NCBI GenBank assembly: GCA_025917655.1
Contig: CP084614.1
Location: 1,674,001-1,738,000 of the forward strand
DNA: 64,000 nucleotides
Reading direction: 5' to 3'
Origin: Chlorella sorokiniana
Taxonomy: Eukaryota; Chlorophyta; Trebouxiophyceae; Chlorellales; Chlorellaceae
Under the pieces are notes generated by a model. The model did no database searches. It saw only the letters and a program-made list of their open reading frames with translations, and was not told the DNA's origin. Below, one piece after another: positions 37,511 to 50,271 of this stretch; the stretch's first letter is position 1; each line of letters starts with the position of its first letter. The position numbers and the translations under genes were made by a program.

Positions 37511-40500
37511 ATGAAGCGCGGGAGAGAGGACCAGGTCGCTGCCGGCCCGGCAGCCAAGAAACCTGCTGCCGGGTGAGGCCCTGGGAGGTTGCCATCAGCC
37601 GCCGTACCTCAGGCACCCCCAGCAGTTGTGGCAGCATGTTGGCAGCTGATTGTGCTGCCTGTGAGGCGGCCATCCCCCTCAGGATCTTTAAGGGTGGTGC
37701 TGAGGCCCTGTGAGGCGCGGCGACACGGGCTGGGCTCCGGGAGGCAGGGGGCTGCCTCAAGAGCCCTGGGCGCCGGAGGTGCCTGTGGCGGCACTTTGAG
37801 TTCCGAGTCCCGGCCCTTTCTCTACCCGCTGTTGCAGGGAGGAGGAACGTAGGGAGCGGCTCACCACCAATGATGCTCTGTCCTACCTTCGTGAGGTCAA
37901 GACCCGCTTTGCCAATAACCGGAAGGTGTACGACAGGTGCGTTGCAGCACACTCCGCTTGCAGCCCTACGTGGTCAGAACAGCTGTGGGCTGCCCTGGAA
38001 GCCCGTTCAAAGCCTTCATCAACCTGTTCACGGGCCTGCAGAGGCCAGGCTGAGGCTGCAACTGTTGGCAGGGGCTGCGAAAACCTGGGTGCAGCACTCA
38101 GGGGGTGGGAGCACAAGCAGAGCCCTTGCCTCACACCGAGTCCCTTGCCTCCCCTAATATCCCTGATGTAGCTTCTTGGAGATCATGAAGCAGTTCAAGG
38201 CGCAGTCGTGAGTGACAGCCGCCGGCATTTGTGCCGGCCTCATGGGCAGGTCTCGGAACGGCTGGGGGCCACTCTACCGGCGGGACTGGCCTGTCGGCAC
38301 TGATAATAGGCGCCAGCAGACATTGCAAGCGCCCCGAGGCGCGGGCACGTTGCCCTCCCGTTTCGGTCTGCCAGGCACCCACCCGAGCTTATGCCCCAAT
38401 ACATCCGCAGTATTGACACAACGGGCGTCATCGAGAAGGTGAAGGACCTGTTCAAGGGCCACCCCGAGTTGATTTTGGGCTTCAACACCTTCCTGCCCAA
38501 GGTTGGTGCCTGGTTCACCATCGCCGTCACGCTCTGCAATAGCGGTGCAACGCCTTTCTCAAAGACCTGACTGGCACATTGTTGTCATTGTGCACATACA
38601 GGGGTATGAGATCCGCATGGATGATGTTCCCCCGAGCGTACGCTCTTGGGAGCCACCGGTAAGAAGGATGCTGGGCGGCAACAGCCGGTGGCGCATACCC
38701 TTGGTCAAACGAATCAGCTGTCGACCCAGACCGCCCTGCTGCAATTGATGCATGGCTGGTGGCTTCCCGTCTGTGCTGCAGTCGATGCGCGTGCCTGCGG
38801 GCGGCGCGAAGCCGCCTGTAGAGTTTGACCAGGCCATCACCTATGTGAACAAAATCAAGGTGGGCCGTAGCACTGCTGCTGGACCCTCTGCCTATCGTGA
38901 AGCCGTTTTGTTGGCCACGACACGTTTGTGGGCGGGCGATGGCATGAGATTGTTGCCGTACAAGTGGTGTCGACAATGTGTTGCGCCCGGCCTCACACAT
39001 GCGCCGCAGATGCGGTTCCAGACCGATGAGCGCGTGTACAAGGCGTTCCTGGAGATCCTGAACATGTACCGCAAGGGGCAGAAGACCATCAGCAACGTGT
39101 ACGAGGAGGTGAGGCAGCTGGGCCAGGGCTGGCAGACAGCAGCGCCCTGACGGCTGTTCTCAGCGCATTCAAGCGGGCGGGGCTGCGGTTGTAGGCTATT
39201 CAGCCTGCTCCGTGCGCTGCTTAACATCGCAGTGGGGCAAGGCCTGCTTTGCCCCGGCTGGCGGGTTGAACTGCTGGTGCTGCGTGCCGAGGCCCCCCGC
39301 GCTATCTGTGCCCCCAGGTGGCGTTACTCTTCCGCAATCACGACGACCTGCTCCGCGAGTTCACCTACTTCTTGCCTGACAACACGCCTCCGTTGGGAGG
39401 AGGCGCAGGGCGCGGCCGGGGCCCGCTGCCCAAGAAGCCTGTGGGCGGCTACGGCGCTAAGGGCGGGCGCAAGGCGCCGCCGCCATTGCGCAAGGGTGAG
39501 TGCGGTGTGACTCCCTTGTACGCTCACGATGGTCATGCCACACTGGTGTGGATGTCGCCCCCTGCAAGCTGCAGTGTGCACGCGCCCCCACAACAAGTCT
39601 TGCCCCCCCCACCCATCCCCCCACCCCCTGCCGCCAGATGACCCCAAGGTGGCGCGAGAGCTGCAGTTCTTTGAGCGTGTGAAGCAGCGGCTGCGCAATC
39701 GTGAGGCCTACGCCGACTTCTTGAAGTGCCTCAACATGTTTGCCGAGGACATCCTGGCTAAGAACGAGCTGGTCAGGTGCGGGCGAAGCGTCGGCGGGCT
39801 GGCAGTGCCAATCAGCTGCTGTGTCAGTGGGACGTCGGGTGCCATGGACTCGCGCTTTGGCGCTCTTACCGCTGCCCCGCCTGGCAAGGCAATCTGTCTG
39901 CAACTGGTGCTGCCCCAACCATTGCCACTCTACACGGCCTCACCGCCCGTGCCTTGCCCTGGCCCCCTCCCTTCCAGCCTGGTGCACGACATCATCGGCA
40001 AGCACAGCGACCTGATGGCCATGTTCAACGAGTTCCTCATGCGCTGCGAGGTGGGGCCAGAGGACCCCTACACCCGCCAGTACCCTCGCGACCGCAACCG
40101 GGTGAGAGCAGCGGCGACAGCCGCTTTAACCCAGGGTGGGAGGGCGCCACGCCCGTGACAAGTTGGCCGGGTGGCAGTTGTTCGTCTGATGTGTTTTGGC
40201 ATCCTCTGGCAATGGTTGCCATGCTTGATTGATTGCTGCCGCTCACTCCTGTGCGCGCTGCACCAGATGCCCTTGCTCACCCCTCCCAACCATACCTTGC
40301 CCCTCACACCCACCCCGCCCGCCTCCCCAACCCCCCGCCCAGAACAACACTGTGGAGAAGTACATCCGCATGTCCATCAGCGAGCTGGACGTGTCCACCT
40401 GGCAGCGCTGCTCGCCCTCCTACGTCCTCCTCCCCGCCAACTACCCCAAGCTCACGGCCAGCGGGCGCACGCCGCTGGGCCTGGCCCTGTTCAACGACGA

Positions 40501-43500
40501 GTGGGTGTCGGTCACCTCGGGCTCAGAGGACTACTCGTTCAAGGTGGGCCGCAGCCGCCTGGGGCACGCGCTGCGTGGGGGCGGCGGCGGGCCGTGCTGG
40601 GAAGGGCGGGCGTGGCCGCGGTGGCAGCTTGGCCGCCACGCCCATCCCCACCTGCCTCATGAGGTGCCTGACGTCACGTTTGTGTGCGCCGCCGCTGTTT
40701 CCCTGCCCCGCAGCACTACCGCAAGAACCAGTATGAGGAGGCGCTGTTCCGTGCCGAGGACGACCACTTTGAGCTGGACATGATCATCGCCCAGAACGCG
40801 TCGGCGATCAAGGCGCTGCAGCCGCTGGCCGCCGCGCTGGAGGGCATGAGCGAGGAGGAGCGGGCGGGGTGGCAGCTGCCGGAGAAGGCGCTGCGCGCCT
40901 TCCACTACCGCGCCGTGCAGCGCATCTACGGCGAGCAGGGGGCGCAGGTGGTGGCGCTGCTGCGCCAGAACCCGGCCGTGGCGGTGCCCACCGTCCTCAA
41001 CCGCCTCACGCAGAAGGACGTGGAGTGGCGGCAGGTGCGGCGCACGCCTGCGGGCTGGCAGCTGCGACGGGCCAGCTAACCCACAGCCAGCCACGGGCCG
41101 GCTCTTGTGCAGCTGCTGCTGCTGTTCAGTCGTAGGGATCAGCTTCTATTGGACGTCTTGCCCTGGGGCTGCCCTCACGCGCCCCTGCCCCTGCCCCTGC
41201 CCCTGCCTGCAGACCAAGGCGGAGATGATGCAGACGTGGCAGGCCATCTTCAAGGAGAACTACCACAAGTCCCTGGACCACCGCTCCTTCTACTTCAAGC
41301 AGGCGGAGAAGAAGAACCTGACGCGTGAGGCCCCGGGGAACGGGGGCGGGCTGTTGAAACCGCCAGCTGTCCAGGCTTCCAGGGCCAGCGGGGGTCACAG
41401 CGGGGATGAAGGCCGCAAGGCCAGTCGATGTCAAGCACCTGGCCACCGGCTCACACCCACGTTCAATGCACCTCTGTTCTGCAGCCAAGGGCATGCTGGC
41501 GGACCTGAAGGAGGCGGCCGAGAAGCGGCGGCAGGAGCGCTCCACCGTGCTGCAGGCGGTGTCGGGGCGGGCAGACTTCTTGGCGCGGCTGCAGGTGGGG
41601 CGGCGGCGCGGGTTTTGCCCAGCAGCGCCGCTCGCTGAGGAGGTGCAGATGGTTCAGAATAGGCCTGCTGGGCTGGCTGGCATTGGGTGGTTTGGTGCAG
41701 GGGAGGCCATGGTTGATGCCTCGCACAGCCTGGCTCCCAACTCGGCTCAGTCCTGCGCATTTATCTTGCCCCGCTTCTTGCGCAGCCCCACATGACCTTT
41801 GACTGCTCGGACGTGGAGGCGCACAAGGACGCGTGCCTGGTCATCCAGCTGGGCATCAACAACTGCCTCACCGCCGACCAGGCGCCCAAGGTGGGGCGCG
41901 CCGCTGCCCCTCCTCAGGCCTGCGCTGCGCCCACGGGCAGTGGGGCGGAGCGCGGCGCCGCCTGGCTCTCCACAGGGTCGCACCCATCCGCAACATAGCT
42001 GCTGCCCCCGCGCCCCCTCTCTCTTGGTGCCGCAGGTGCGTGCGCTCTTCCACGCCTTCCTGGAGGCCTACTTCGAGCTGCCCTGCAGCTGCGAGGCGGC
42101 GGAGGAGCGGCGGCGCGCGCAGCCCCAGCGGGAGCCCGGCCCCATGCTGGGCCGCCGCGGGCGCCGCCCCAAGGCCGCCGCCAGCGAGCCCAACTCGGCC
42201 GAGGTGGGCGGGGCGGCCGTGGAGGGCATGGACTTGGACGGGCGGGAGGACACCGCGGGGGCAAGGTGAGAGGCTGCGCGGGGATGGGGCGGCGGGAGGC
42301 TCGCCCAACGGGCCCTGCCAGCCTTTTGGCAGGCCAGCAGACGGGCTGCTCGCATGGAACTGCATGGCGAGCACCGCCAGTTTCGCCTGGCTGGCCACCT
42401 CGACTGTGGGTACTCAATCCCGCCCGCCCGGCCCGTGCCCCACCCCACCCCTGTTCACCTACCCTTGCCCCACCCCCCCCAACCCCCACCACCACCAGGC
42501 CAAGGACCAGGAGACGGCCACCGAGGCGGAGAGCACCGACGACGACGAGGAGCTGGGCGTGACGTCGCACGAGGTGCGGCCCTGCCCCGCCTCAGCCTGC
42601 CGCCGCCTAAGCCTGCTGCCTGCTGCTTGCGGCACCCTGCACCCCGCTAGCTTGCCCCTGCTAGCTTCTTGTGTCCCACCAGGGTTGCTCAATCTGCCAC
42701 CCCCCCTGCAGCCCTCTCTGTTTGCCGAGGAGGACGAGGACGAGAGCGCGTTCCTGAGCTGCCGCCCGCTGGTGCCGCTGGTGCCTGGCGGCGCGGCCGA
42801 GGCGGCGCCCAGCCCGCCGCCCGCCGACGGCGCTGCGCGCCACTGCGGCCTGCTCTACGGCAACGAGTCGCTCTTTGTGCTGCTCCGCCTGCACCAGTTT
42901 GTGTACGAGCGCATGAAGGCGGCGCGCACCTGCGCACTGCAGGTGCGTCGGGGCCTGCGGGCCGGTGTGTTCGTACGTGTGCCACGATTCTGCAGCAGTG
43001 CTTGCCACTCTGTGCTTTCACGCTCGGGGCAGCCCCTCACTGCCTTCCCTGCCACCACGGGCCCTCCCCCTTCATGCTCCCCCTCTGCCCTCCCTCCCAA
43101 AAAACACACACAAGCAGAAGGCCTGCGCCATCTCCTTCTCCACCCTGGGCGGCGACGAGAAGAAGGAGGTGCCCGCCTGGAACGATGCGGCGGGGCGGTG
43201 CACACCCAGTTCCTGGAGCTGGCCACCGCGCTGATCGAGGGGCGGCTGGACCCCTCGGCCTACGAGGACGACACGCGCGCGCTGCTGGGTGGGTGGGGAG
43301 GGACAGGGGTGGGGAGGCTCGTGCTGCAGCCGGGCAGCTGCGCCTGCGTTGCCTGGGGGACAGGGTGCATGGGGGCAGCTGGCACGCCTGCGCCCTGCCG
43401 GCCCCCATGCTGCTCAGGCTGCGAGACGCTCTCCGCAGCTCTCCACGCAGCAAGCGCCTGCGCCCAACAGCAGCACGTTGTCGCCCTCCTTGGCTGCGCT

Positions 43501-44738
43501 GAGCTGCTGTGCTGAGCTGCTGCGTGTCCCCTCTCACCCCCACCCCTCAGGCATGTCCTCCTACGTGCTCTTCACCCTGGACAAGCTGGTGCAGAAGGTG
43601 GTGAAGCAGATGCAGCTGGTGCTGCAGGAGGAGCAGAGCCACCGCCTGGTGGAGCTGTGGAAGTACGAGGATGCGCGTACCGCGCCGGTGAGGGCGGCAC
43701 GGCCATGGGGGCGCGGGCAGGGGCCCAGGCCGCGCCAAGCAGCGAGGCGGCCCCGCCTTGGGGGCGGGCCCTCCCGCTCGCACCTGCCTGCACGCTGACG
43801 TTTGACCCCTCTGAAGCCCCTTGGCCTCCTGACCACCGCACCCCACACACATGCTCCCCTTTTCTGCCGCAGGTGCACGACGCCGTGTACCACGCCAACG
43901 CGCACGTGCTGCTGCAGGGCGACGCCTGCTTCCGCTTCGAGCACCTCGCCTCGCGCAGCCTCACCGTGCAGCTGCTGGATGCCGACAAGATGGACGCGCC
44001 GCCAGGTGGGCGGGAGGGAGGGCCCGCCGGATGGTTGTCCGCGGCATGGCTGCCGGCGCTGGGCGCCTGAGTTGCATGCTGCCTGGCGTTGCGCCGCCCG
44101 AGCAAGCCCAAGAGGCTGGCGGTCGTGTGCCTCGCTCTGCTACTTGGTAGCCTGTGCTGATGGGGCGTTCTTTTGGCTTTCTCGTGCTTCCCCTCACACA
44201 CATCCCCCTCCTTTCCACCCAGGCATCCTGGAGCCCGCCTTCCATGAGTACGTCACCGCCTTTGTGGACTCGTCGCAGGCGCCCGCCGCTGCGGCGGCGC
44301 CACCCCTGGAGGAGGACGAGGAGCCCGGCTCCAAGGTGTGCCTGCAGCGCAACCTGCCGGGCGCGGCGGCGCTGGAGGCGGCGGCCGAGGCGGCGTACGA
44401 CGGGGTGCACATGGTCAACGGGCTGGAGTGCAAGCTGTGCAACATGCAGCAGAAGGTCAAGAAGGTGGGCCGGCGCTGCGGGGTGCTGCGGCATTGCTGG
44501 GCCCAGGCTCTGCAGCATCAGTGGGCATCCCGCTTCCGCCTGCCTAAACGTTGGTCTGGCAGCCATGATCCTATGTATTGTGTCCTGTCCTGCCTCGAAG
44601 ATTGCCTATGTGTTGGGCACGGAGGACTTCTTCCACCGCAAGCGGCAAAAGAAGGGCAACATGAACAAGGCCGCCCGGATAGAGCGGTTCAACGCCTGGA
44701 TCGGCAGCAAGGCTCCCGCGGCAGTAGCCGCTGCGTAG
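37511..44738 (+). CDS. SIN3: SIN3 transcriptional corepressor scaffold
   Basis: Nuclear scaffold of the Sin3/HDAC complex. ATG at 37511-37513 gives MKREREDQVAA-like [18 protein letters not shown], a basic N-terminus. Paired amphipathic helices: PAH1 ([49 protein letters not shown]), PAH2 ([53 protein letters not shown]) and PAH3 ([40 protein letters not shown]). The histone-deacetylase-interaction domain follows: [36 protein letters not shown] and [19 protein letters not shown]. The C-terminal SIN3 domain has [18 protein letters not shown] and [18 protein letters not shown]. An acidic linker near 42500-42750 separates them. More than fifteen introns are short with C-rich tracts. The stop is TAG at 44736-44738. 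Confidence 0.95.
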
Positions 44739-45181
44739 CCCCAGGGCAGCCCCCGCTGACGAGCGGCCGGTGCTGCAGACGCGCTGCTGGAGCCATGTAT
44801 GCGCTTGTTGCGCTGCCAGCCATCTAGATTGCGTCTCAAATGCCTGCACGCCGCCGCTGGCCAGCCTGGAAGGAATGAGACCGGCAAGGTGGATGCCAGC
44901 CCACTGATGCGGCGCCATCTGGCCCTGCCATGCGCCCCCTTGCTCTGAATCATCCAACCCCTGCAACACAATTGTGCTCTCCTTTCTTGCTGTATTCAAT
45001 GGCTTGCGTGTCAAGCCCGCCTGCTTTTATGCTGGTCGTTTTCTCTTCTGTGATCTGGCTCAATGCACCACTTGCCATGCACAGCGGCAGATGGCAGAAC
45101 CAAGGGGCACCATCGGCATCGCATGCCCTTGGTCGTAGAGTTTGAAGGGGCTTCGCCCACATTATATGCCATTCCGCCAGA
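44739..45181. other. Intergenic between SIN3 and the C2-like gene
   Basis: SIN3 3' UTR and upstream region of the next plus-strand gene. It is less GC-rich than the coding DNA. No TGTAA is seen. Confidence 0.45.
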
Positions 45182-46728
45182 ATGGCTCGCCTTCGGTCTG
45201 CCTCGAGCCTCGTGCTGCTGCTCGTCTTCATGAGACTCGCTCGTTCGCAGCGCAATCTGACCATTTCAGCAGCAAAATTTACAGACACAACTTCGCGGAT
45301 AGATGAGGAAGCGCCTGTCTTCAATGCCGGCCTCCTCGACTCGTGTAAGGGCTGCCGGTGCCGGTGCCGCTCCCGCACGCCGTCGACGTCAAGTTTGCGG
45401 GCACATTTCTGCATCAAAGTTGCATTCTGGCGCAGGGAGGAATCCTCAGGGGGAAACGGCGCTCCTGTGCCATTCCCCGTGGTTCCCCGCCTCACAGTGG
45501 GCCCGCCTGCGCCACATGCGCTAGTGAAAACTGCTATGATCTGGTAAGGATGGAAGGCAGGCCCGCAATGCTTTGACAGTAAAATACCAGTGAGTTTCAC
45601 CTCGTTCACCTTGCAGGTACATTCCCCTGAGTTACAGCTTGGGAACGTGGCCCCTGGAGGTCGGCGACCAGCTTGCCTGTGAGATGTGGGAGTGCGATGG
45701 CGGCTGCAGCCCGCTGCTCCCAGCTGCCCTGCCCTCCGCAGCGGCAGGCGACGATTTCATCGGCAGCGCGACGCTGACGATGACGGACTTCAGGGTGAGG
45801 GGCCATCAACATGTGCCGGATTCCTCGTGCACCGGCTTGCATGGAGCAGCACACGGCATGTGTGTCAACCGGGCGGTCATCCGGTTTTCTCATTCTTTGT
45901 TTGCAGACCAGCGTGTACACACAGCTCAACCTGTTCAGGAACGGCACCCAGACGGGCACTGTGCAGCTGGAATGCGATGCATGCACAGCGCTCTGGGCCA
46001 CGGGCGATTGGGTGAACCCGTTCCAGGCCCCCCATCCAAATGGACTGGTGGGAACTCAAGCTCAGGGGTGCCTGCCCCGCCAGCACCAACCCCTCCGCCA
46101 CCTCCCGGCCAGCTCTATGGCAGCCCACCGCAGCCACCACCAGCGGTTGTACTGCCTCCGGTCTTTCCGCCGCCGCCTCCACCAACTCCTTCTCCTCCAA
46201 CTCCCCCCCGCCGGCACTCTTCTCTCCCCCAGAACCTGCACCCATGACCCCACCGGCGCCGTTGGTCGTATCTTTCGATGGTCCTCCAGGCAGCCAAGAC
46301 CCTCGCCCCCGCCTCCAGCTCAGTTCTCACCCCCTTTGGATGCCCCCGGCCCAGCCCCTTCCACCCCACAACCCCCAAGCCCACCTGCCCCCAGTCAGCT
46401 AGCTCCTGCCACAGCCGCTGCGCCCTTGCAGCAGGGCAGCAAGACTGCCCCTCCAGGGGTGGTTGCTGGAGCAGTGGTGGGTTGCATGGTCCTCCTGCTG
46501 CTGCTGGCAGCGCTCCTCGTCTGCATGTGCAGGCGGCGGCGCAGGCAGACGGCGCATGCGAACGACAATGCTATGGACGGCGGCAGGGACATGCTGGAGG
46601 AGGAGGGGGTGATCATCCCCAGGCTGAGGGCTGACAAGCCGCGGGATGCAGCCGCAGCGATGAAGCAGCTGAGGGCGCCGGCGGCAGTTGTGGCGTCGCC
46701 CTGGCGGCCAGAGGACTCTGCACAGTGA
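45182..46728 (+). CDS. Type I membrane protein with C2-like ectodomain
   Basis: ATG at 45182-45184 gives a clear signal peptide, MARLRSASSLVLLLVFMRLA, followed by RSQRNLTISAAKF. The ectodomain has beta-strand pieces in C2 order: WPLEVGDQLACEMWECDG, GDDFIGSATLTMTDF and YTQLNLFRNGTQTGTVQLE, including the D-D-x-I-G turn of C2 domains. Two N-glycosylation sequons are visible (NLT, NGT). A long Pro-rich hinge follows, then one membrane helix, GVVAGAVVGCMVLLLLLAAL. A Cys/Arg stop-transfer (CMCRRRRRQ) and a short cytosolic tail end SPWRPEDSAQ. At least two introns are present. The exon after LLDS near 45345 is not resolved. The family is not one I can name; the C2 assignment is inference from the strand pattern. 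Confidence 0.65.
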
Positions 46729-47271
46729 TGCGTGCTCCATACCGTGCTCCATATCAGGCCTGCCATATCTTGTATCATATGTGACCACCTGGCCGTTACG
46801 TGCCTCGCTAGCATAGCATGCAACCAGCAGCAGCGGACAGCCATGGCGGCAAAGGCGCATCCAGCGGTAGCGTGGCCAGCATGATAGGCTTCAGCTCTCA
46901 ATCGCCGCCTGCTGGGGCGTTTCCTGTAAGTTTCGGCCCATGGGAACTCATGGGGCCCTAGAAGTGCAGCAGGGAAGCGGTATGGCAGAAAGTGGCAGAG
47001 GCGGGAAGGCGCAGCAGCTTTTGGGCTTGAACGATGCCAGGTTTCGCACTACGGCACTGATAAATCTAGCCAGTATTTTAGAGAAGTGAGGGCCTGCCCT
47101 GGGGTCTTCCAAGGGTGCTGGGTTTCGGGGTGGTGATCGTGTGTGTGTGTCTTCGCGCGCACAAGTGTGTTGCAAGCTCGCATCACAGACACTGTCCGCT
47201 TGCACTCGAGCAAAACCGGCGCAGGTCGTCTTTGCTGCCGCCGTCGCCGCCGTACAAGCACCGCCGCCGCA
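46729..47271. other. Intergenic between the C2-like and MFS genes
   Basis: Holds TGTAA at 46925-46929 and the MFS upstream region. The missing first transmembrane exon of the MFS protein, if it exists, would lie here, but I could not find it. Confidence 0.45.
46925..46929 (+). promoter_or_regulatory. Putative TGTAA poly(A) signal of the C2-like gene
   Basis: TGTAA lies just under 200 nt past the stop at 46726-46728. Confidence 0.45.
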
Positions 47272-50142
47272 ATGATACCCACTGCGCCTCCTCCTTCGGC
47301 CCCCGGTGCTGCCTGGGCGCAGATGCGACGAGCAAATCTTGCCCGCCGTCTACAACTGGGTCGGCGCATCATTCGACGCGACACCCAAGCAGCTGGGCGC
47401 CATCACGCTGGGCCGCGCCATGATGCAGGCGCTGTCCAGCCCGCTGGGCGGCGTGGCGGGCCACTTCATGTCGCGCGGCACCGTCATCGCCATCGGCTGC
47501 TGGCTGTGGGCCACCATGACAGCCCTGTTTGCCTGCACCACCAGCCTCTACGTCGCCATGCCCATCTGCGCGATGAACGGCGTGGGTGCGTGGCGACTGC
47601 CCCGCTGGCTGCCCCTCCAGCATGTGGATGCGGCCACAGCAGGGTGCAGCGCTGCTTCCCATCCGCCTCCACATGAAATAAATGATGTAGAGATGATTGA
47701 GCTTAGCTTTGCCCCCCCCCTTCCCCCACCCACAAACAACAACCGCAGGCCTGGCCCTGGTCATCCCCAACGTGCAGTCGCTGACCGCGGACTACTACCA
47801 CAGCAGCGCGCGGGGGCAGGCCTTTGGCACGCTGTGGCTCACCATCAGCGTGGGCGGCATGCTGGGCGCGCTGTACGCCACCAACACCGCCGCCCACGAC
47901 CCCTTTGGCATCGAGGGCTGGCGCTTTGTGTTCTTCAGCGTCGCCGCGGTCAGGTGGGCCGGCGGGTGTGTGATGTGTGCACCTGGCACAGTGCCGACCA
48001 GCATGGCGGGGCTTTGTGCCCTGCTGGGGGCCACGAAGGGAAGCCCTTCCTGACCACCCCCTGCCTTTGCTTCCTGCGCCGCACCCCGCCCTGCAGCACC
48101 CTTGCGGGCCTGCTCAACTTCCTGTTCGTGCACGACCCGACGTATGCGGCGGCGGCGCAGCAGCGTGCAGCCGCGGCGGCGGCGGCCGGCGGCGGCGAGG
48201 CGCTGGGGGCCACCGTGCGGCGGCTGGCGGGGAGATAGGGGGCGTGATGCGCATCCCCACTTTCGGCATCATCATCATCCAGGTGGGTGGCAGCCCCGGC
48301 TGGCCGCTGCTGAGCCGCGACGCACGTTGCTGGGGCAGCTGGGCGGGGGGAGCTCTGTTGGCTCCCAGGCAGCATCCGCCCTCCCAAAGTGCAGACACAC
48401 ACACACCATCCCCCGCCCCCCTCCCTCCCTGCAGGGCATCGTGGGCTCCGTTCCCTACGCCAGCCTCATCTTCCTCACCCTCTACTTCCAGGCAGGCCGG
48501 CGCGGGCGATCCGGCAGGCGAAGCAGCCGGGGTGTCGGCGCAGAGGCGGGCGCCCAGCGCCCTCCCGGCTTCTGCCTGCCGCCTGCAGCCTCAATCCATT
48601 GCGTTCCATTGCGTCCCCCCCCCCCACCCCCACTCACCTTCCCCTCCCCCTTCCGCAGCTCATGGGCATGTCCAACTTTGACGCCTCCCTGCTGGTGGCT
48701 CTGTACCTGGCGGGGGGCCTGGGCGGCCTGCTGGGGGGTGGATCGGCGACCGCGCGGCGGCGCGCTTCCCAGACCACGGCCGCATCACCGCCACCCAGTT
48801 CTCCGTCATTGTGGGCATCCCCTTTGCCCTGCTGCTGTTCAAGGCAAGTGGGAGATGCTGCTGAGATGATGATGTAGGCCCAGTCTTTAGCGTGGAGCGC
48901 CGGCAGTGCCAGCGTGCCAGCCGCACGCGTGGCCCGCAGCAGGCCAGCCACCCGCTGAGGCTGCTCTGTGCGCGCCTGCAGGGCCTGCCCATGGACGGCG
49001 GCGCCGCCACGGTGTGGCTGTACCGCGGCGTCATGCTGGCCTTTGCGCTGCTCACAGCCTGGCCAGCCCCCTGCTGCAACAACCCCGCCTTTGCCGAGAT
49101 CGTGCCCCGCGCAGCGCAACCTCATCTACGCCTTTGACCGCTGCTTCGAGGGTGCGCTGTGCTGCTTGCGGTGGCAGATGGAGAGTCGAGCTTGCAAGCA
49201 CGGCGCTGCCGCTGCCCTGCGCGCTCTGGCCTGTTGGCAGCCTTGCGCAGCTTGGTCGCGGTGGCTGCCGACAGAGCTGCGCGCCGGCCGCTGTGTGCAG
49301 GGGCCATGGCCGCCTGCTCCGCGCCCCTGGTGGGCCTGCTGGCCGAGGACTGGTTTGGCTTCCGCGGCACCAGCAAGGTGACGGGCGACCGCCAGGCAGA
49401 CTTGCACAACGCGCAGGCGCTGGGCAATGCGCTGCTGGCCTTCACCACTGGTGGGCGGGGAGGCTGGGGGCGGGCGGGGAGGCTGGCCAGGGCAAGGAGC
49501 CATGCATCAGCAGCGAATTGTCGATTGGTGTTCATGACGGGCGGCTGCCCCAGCATCCACTGGACGTGCTGCGGCCTGCTTGCATGCTGGCCGCTGCCGG
49601 CCCGCTTCCCGCCCCAATAATCTCCACAACCGCACCACCCTTGCCGCCGCAGTGCCCTGGGTCTTCTGCTTCTTGATGTACAGCGGCCTGCACGTAACCT
49701 ACCCGCGGGACCGGCGGCGTGCAGAGCGGCAGCGTGCCACCTCGGAACGTGAAGAATGGGAGTTCGAAGCAGGTGGGTGCTTGGGTATCAGCGCGTCTTG
49801 CGGGAGGGGCCTCCAGCGCCGTGCATGCTTTTGGATTTGCAGCCATTGCTGCCGCATGCATGCAATTGCTGGTGGGCAGCGAAAAGTGCCGCTGCTGTCT
49901 GCCACGGCCTGCCTGCAGCCACTGTCGCTGCGGCTGAGGAGGCGGTGCCGCTGCGGGAGCGCGACGTCAGCCCGCCTCGGCAGCGCAGCAGCCCCACACG
50001 CATGGCGGCGGTGTACGCGCAGCCAGAGGGGCAAGGGCTCCTGCGCCAGTTCAGCCGCGAAAGCGCAGAGTGGCACGGCAACGGGCGCCCCTGGCACGGC
50101 GCTCGGCGGCCGACTTGCGCTGAGGGGCTGCAGCTTTTCTGA
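47272..50142 (+). CDS. Major facilitator superfamily transporter (spinster-like)
   Basis: Twelve-helix transporter family; the substrate is unknown. Recognisable pieces are CDEQILPAVYNWVGASFDA (the D-E-x-x-L-P-A-V signature after TM1), ITLGRAMMQALSSPLGGVAG, MNGVGLALVIPNVQSLTADY, RGQAFGTLWLTISVGGMLGA and GWRFVFFSVAAV. These are followed by IVGSVPYASLIFLTLYFQ, DASLLVALYLAGGLGGLLGG, ITATQFSVIVGIPFALLLFK, WLYRGVMLAFALLTAW and VPWVFCFLMYSGLHVTYPR. A charged cytosolic tail ends at 50140-50142. The only ATG upstream (47272-47274, MIPTAPPPSAPGAAW) is in another frame from CDEQIL, and no first membrane helix is seen. The N-terminus is therefore incomplete or crosses a missing base. One G is missing at 48733-48738 before IGDRAAARFPDHG. 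Confidence 0.8.
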
Positions 50143-50271
50143 GAGCCGCACAATTTCATGCCGAATAAGGTTACCTGCTGTCTCAATTTTCTGATTTGCT
50201 TCCTGAACGTAATGCCCATGCCACTGGCCCCCAGCACGATGCACGCTACTTGTACAACCTACATCAAAACC

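Noticed and set aside
41833-43515. 560-codon plus-strand open frame in the SIN3 region
   Set aside because: Proline/arginine-rich shadow in another frame over SIN3 exons and introns; no domain.
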